Below, one piece after another: positions 59,816-64,000 of a stretch of DNA of 64,000 bases. Location: the NCBI GenBank assembly GCA_027257055.1, contig JAPVLO010000182.1, forward strand, positions 7,068,001 through 7,132,000, in the 5' to 3' direction. Both the position numbers and the translations under genes were made by a program. Source of the stretch: Cephalopachus bancanus. Taxonomy: Eukaryota > Chordata > Mammalia > Primates > Tarsiidae. Positions within the stretch are counted from its first letter, which is position 1. The number at the start of each line of letters is the position of its first letter. The notes under the pieces were generated by a model, which saw only the letters and a program-made list of their open reading frames with translations, ran no database searches and was not told the origin of the DNA.

Positions 59816-61069
59816 AATTAAATAAATAAGTGAATGAAAAATTACTGAGTAATTCTTACTTATGTTCTACCTTCTTTCCCCCACAAATCAATCACAAGAA
59901 AATGAGATGGGCAAGAAAGAAAAAAAAATGGAGGAAAGCAAGGGTCTAGATAAATGAAGATATTTAATTAGTTATGAATGACTGAATAATCAGTTTAAAA
60001 GCTAGCATGCATGTACTGCAACTCCAACTTTACTATTCTTATTAAACATGAACAGTTCCAAGCCTGTTTTGAGGTGAAGGAGAAAGGGAAAGACTGCAAA
60101 AGAACACTAAAATTCAAACAATACTACTATTAAACAACAGTATACAAAAACAAGACTAAGCATGGGAATGGGAGGATAATCAAATAAATAAAAGGAGATT
60201 TTAAAATCTTTTCTAAGATTGTTACTTTCAATTACGACATTTTAAAATAGACTTAAAATATCTGGTACAATACTGATTGTATTCTTAACTTGAAATCCTT
60301 TCTTTTAATGTCATATTCAAACAACTCTCTAGTAGATATGCATCTTCACAAAAGTTGGATTGTTTCAGGGGCGAAAAACAGGACCCATGTAATTTTCTTC
60401 ACATTATAATACATACAAACATACTACACATAAATATGTACACATACTTGTTTTAAATTCTGGGAGTAGAGACTGAATAAAACGTAGAATCTAATATACC
60501 TAGTAAAAGTAAATAAGCAGAACAATACATAATTATTGCCTTTTCAAGGAATAGTTTTGAGAACTCCTGCAGTGCAAAATGGAAATGGATCTTTTAAATA
60601 ACTTTGTAAAGACTGCTTTTAAAATACAATTTTCCAAAATATCATAATTTTAAGAGTGACCGCGTGCTAAAATAAGTTGTACAGCTACAATCCCAAGGTG
60701 TTTCAACAGTGCAAAAAATGATTTGTTTAGTAAATAAAGGAGCACCAAAAGTCAAAACAAGAGTCATTCTACATCCTTCATGAGCTATTAACATTACCCA
60801 GCTCAACAGTTAGGTAATACCGCTTCCATCTTAAGCAAATGAAAAATTAAATCCATAAATGGCCTTACTTTTGATTTTTCAGTACTCTTAACCTTGCTGA
60901 TCTGCAGATTAATTTATCGGTCATGTTAAATAAAAACAGAATAAAAATCACTTAGGCATGTAAATATATGAGCTGCTATATAGCATCTTCATCATTACTA
61001 CAAATCAACCAGTTGTTAGAGAAACCCTCTGTTTTATCTCACTAGTGTTTTCACGTCTTAATTTGGTTT

Positions 61070-61113
<44 letters not shown>

Positions 61114-61867
61114 TGAGGCTGTTACATGATTTCACTTATACTGAAACTATAAAGAGGTTTATGAGAAAATGACTGTTATTCAACCTTTTTCTGTTATCAA
61201 ACTATGTTTTAATTTCCCTAAATCTATAATCAAAACAATTTATATTATTCTATAAAAATTCTAAAAATTATTTATCATTTTAAACTAAAGTATTATTAAA
61301 TAATTCGCCTGACATAATTTTCCTAAGCTGCACATTCATATGCATGTTTTTCAACAATCATTATTTAAAACAATGAACAATGAACTCAATCCTCACAAAC
61401 TCACTGCAACAAATATAAGACTTTTAAAGATTTAGAGTAACAACCAAATGCTATAAGCATCTCCAAAAATCCTTCATTTACGAAAAATCTATAGCTTCAT
61501 GCTTTCAATCCAAAATATCAGAATATTATTTGCTACATACATTTTACAGAATGGACAAGTCAGATACTAGAAAAGGTTAAGATTCTTACAATTCTTTGCT
61601 CTCTCTTTTTCCACATGATAAATGTTTGTATTCTAGCCTTCAGTAATATTTCAAATAAATAGAGGTTTAAATTTAAAATAAAGACATCCCTCCACAATGC
61701 AACTATGTTTAATTCCCCTTTGTAACAACAGCAGCTTGAACATATAGTAACGCTTAAAAAATGGTTTATTAAATGGATAAATGACTGAACCAAAAATGAA
61801 TGAATAAATAAACAATGTGGCTATGTAATAACATGTTAAGAAGACTCATATCATTACTTATTATGAT
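59816..61867. other. long repeat-poor AT-rich interval
   Basis: About 2 kb with no interspersed repeat I can recognise, only (CA)n at 61072-61111. No coding-like frame. Confidence 0.45.
61072..61111. repeat. (CA)n microsatellite
   Basis: About 20 CA units. Confidence 0.97.
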
Positions 61868-62146
61868 TATGGGGGTCAGAGTCTCACTCTGTCACCCAGG
61901 CTGGAGTTGTAGTGGCACACTCACGGCCACCACAGCCTTGACCTGCTGGGCTCACGAGATCCTTCCACCTCAATCCTCCAAGTAGCTGGAACTACAGGCA
62001 TGTGCCACCATGCCTGGCTAATTTTTTGGTTTAGTAGAGACAAGGACTTGTCAAGTTGCCCAGGCTGGTTTCAAACCTGTGGGCTCAGGCAATCCTCTTG
62101 CCTCCGCCTCCCAAAGTGCTGGGATTACAGGCGTGAGCCACTATCA
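61868..62146 (-). mobile_element. Alu dimer, inverted
   Basis: gggggtcagagtctcactctg to gattacaggcgtgagccacta. Confidence 0.93.
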
Positions 62147-63276
62147 TTCTATTAATTATTTTAAAGTAATAAATACTACTCTAAAGATTCCTTAACTTCA
62201 TTTTTGCAAGTATGAATTTATAAAATTTATATGTGTATTTTCAAAACACTTCAAGTGTATTAGTAATTGTAAAATAGACACTTCCAAATTTGCACATTAA
62301 TATTTTTAAAAAGTAAAACGGAGAGAGAAAAGAGAAAGAGGGTATGACTGTGATACTTAATGAAAAAAAGTTATTATACTTATTCTGAGGGTCAATAATT
62401 CATTTAGCCATTAAAAGTCAGTCAGGAATAATCATCTCTGGCGAATTTCCATGAAATAGAAAACCAAAGAAGCTATTACTATGAACAAATGTGCATTAAG
62501 TGCCTACTCTGTATTTGGCACTGTACTAAACACGAAAACCTAATTTCCCCTGAGGGAAAGGAATTTAGAACTTCAACTCTGAATTTTAAAATATGTGATG
62601 CACACTGTCCTTGGAGACACAGTATCAAGAGGTATGTTTGCAAAGCACATATATTGCATAACAACTAAATATGTAACAAAACATCAAAAGTGATTATTAA
62701 AGATAAAATTTTGCAAGAATAGAAAATAAAAAGACTCATAGATAAAAATGGTTTGGGCCAAACAAACAAACAAACAAAACAAACCTAATATACTAACCTT
62801 GCTAAGAAGCAGTATTATTAAAAATGCCACGTATGTAAATTCCATGAATGCAAGAACCTTCCTTGCCTGTTTTGTTTAACTTCTAGCACTCAGCAAACTG
62901 ACACAGAGCAGGCCTACAATAAATATTTGTCGAATAGCAACAGATAAATAAGAAACAGACACATGTTTTCAAACACCTCACAAAGGAGACAAGAAACTAC
63001 TATCACAATTCAACATTAGCCAGCACTATCACACAGTATGTTATAAAGCATAGAGAGGGACGGAGTAGAGATTTTCAGGAAATGCCTGTAAGGAGAGCAG
63101 AAACTCAAAGAAGAGTCAGCAAAGCAAATGAGGAGAGAAAGTCATACTCTTTGGTCATTTGATAAACATTTATAAAGCATGACTGAACGTACAGGGAAGC
63201 GAGAACCGGAGGAGTATTTAGGGGCATGCAACTAGGGCAGTATGGCTGAATGAAAGGGCATATTTTGGGGTATAAT
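62147..63276. other. mostly unique sequence
   Basis: Holds (AAAC)n at about 62760-62782 and the L2 end below; the rest is unrecognised. Confidence 0.4.
62835..62935 (-). mobile_element. L2 LINE 3' end
   Basis: gaatgcaagaaccttccttgcc, ctagcactcagcaaactgac and aataaatatttgtcgaata are the L2 terminal region in complement. Confidence 0.7.
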
Positions 63277-63289
63277 AAAACAGGAAAAG

Positions 63290-63587
63290 CCAGGCTCAGT
63301 GGCTCAGCCTGTAATCCCGCGCTTTGGGAGGCCGAGGTGAGTGGATTGCCTGAGCCGCGGGTTCGAGACCTGCCTGGGCAACTTGGCAAGCCCTCGTCTC
63401 TACAATAAATCAAAAAATCAGCCGGGCATGGTAGCGCGGCTGTAGTTCCAGCTACTCGGAAGGTTGAGGTGGAAGGATCGCTGGAGTCCAGCAGGTCAAG
63501 GCTGCGGTGGCTGGGAGCGGCCACTGCACTCCAGTCTGGGCGACAGAGTGAGACTCCGACTCAAAAAAAAAAAACAAAAAACAAAAA
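63290..63587 (+). mobile_element. strepsirrhine Alu, about 13-bp TSD
   Basis: Duplication aaaacaggaaaag at 63277-63289 and 63588-63600. The 139-codon minus frame here is antisense Alu plus flank. Confidence 0.95.
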
Positions 63588-63689
63588 AAAACAGGAAAAG
63601 GTATTCCTATCACCAGAAATGCACATTTCACAACAGCAAGGATTTTTTTGTCTGTTTTCCACTACTTATGGCAGATGATCACACAAAAA

Positions 63690-63995
63690 ATGGCCATAAT
63701 TTGTCTCCTACTCATGTCCATATGTCTCAAAAAGTTATTTCACAGCTCCTCCCACTAAAAAGTAGAGTCTTTCTTCTATCCTCGAAGTTCAGCTGGCCTT
63801 GTGATTTGTTTTTGCCAATAGAATGCATCTGGTGGGGCAAGGCCGAGCAGAATGCTACACATCTTAATATGTCCTCCTCTAGCCCACACCTGGAATCCAT
63901 GACTCATAGGAGTGCATATAGTTTTAGCCCTCTGGATAGCAGAATTCTCACAGGTTTTGACTGGGGTTACCAACAACACACACTAGGAAACTGCC
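63690..63995. mobile_element. ancient repeat, family not assigned
   Basis: agtagagtctttcttctatcc, cagctggccttgtgatttg and ttgccaatagaatgcatc resemble a common old mammalian repeat that I cannot name with confidence. It runs to near the window end. Confidence 0.45.
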
Positions 63996-64000
63996 CATCA

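Noticed and set aside
63105..63524. 139-codon minus frame
   Set aside because: Antisense Alu plus neighbouring flank; no independent support.

Overview
The window looks like nuclear, non-coding DNA from a strepsirrhine primate, most likely a Malagasy-lemur-type lineage. It carries about 45 Alu elements or fragments. Many are dimers with features I do not associate with human Alu: a left monomer reading ctcagcctgtaatcc, a middle reading ctacaataaatcaaaaaat, a right monomer reading cttggaaggctgagg...ccagcaggtcgaggctg, and an end reading agactccaactc. I saw no galago-type tRNA-derived monomers. Species assignment is inference. The DNA is AT-rich, and every long open frame is explained by repeats or is too short to stand alone. 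I see no intact protein-coding gene, CpG island, functional RNA gene or CRISPR array.

Layout. 1-5 kb: MER1-type hAT piece, L2, old antisense L1, then about 2.8 kb of plain AT-rich sequence. 5-12 kb: two mariner copies of one family, Alus, MLT1-type LTRs, L1 pieces, and a U1 snRNA retropseudogene on the minus strand at 10056-10218. 13.5-20.4 kb: a broken-up old L1 region (sense 5'UTR/ORF1, antisense middle of ORF2, sense 3' end) invaded by Alus, a Tigger-like transposon, an 833-bp solo LTR inside an Alu fragment, and a mariner whose two ends are inverted copies of the same transposase 3' end. 23.4-24.2 kb: a tiny poly(A) retrocopy, later copied in inverted orientation together with an exact 89-bp direct duplication. 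24.3-31.2 kb: a nearly full-length but dead L1M carrying five Alus and a nested young-L1 3' end. 31-43 kb: Alu-dense sequence with L2, MIR and L1 pieces and a 228-bp TA-flanked MITE. 45.5-47.4 kb: a small minus-strand protein-like fragment next to a fairly young L1 3' half. 49-58 kb: L1, LTR, mariner, MIR and Tigger pieces. 58-59.2 kb: five Alus in a row. 59.8-61.9 kb: a second long repeat-poor stretch.

Nothing here works together as a pathway. The value of the window is a layered record of retroposition (L1 machinery moving Alu, U1, a short LTR-like transcript and ultra-short L1 ends), several mariner/Tc waves, and replication-type rearrangement. Alus lie about 3:1 on the plus strand, and the two weak gene-like signals (about 45.6 kb and 51.7 kb) both read on the minus strand. 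If the window lies in a gene, a minus-strand gene is the better guess. Family names come from recognition of the sequence, not from a search; boundaries without target-site duplications (TSDs) are approximate to about 10-30 bp.
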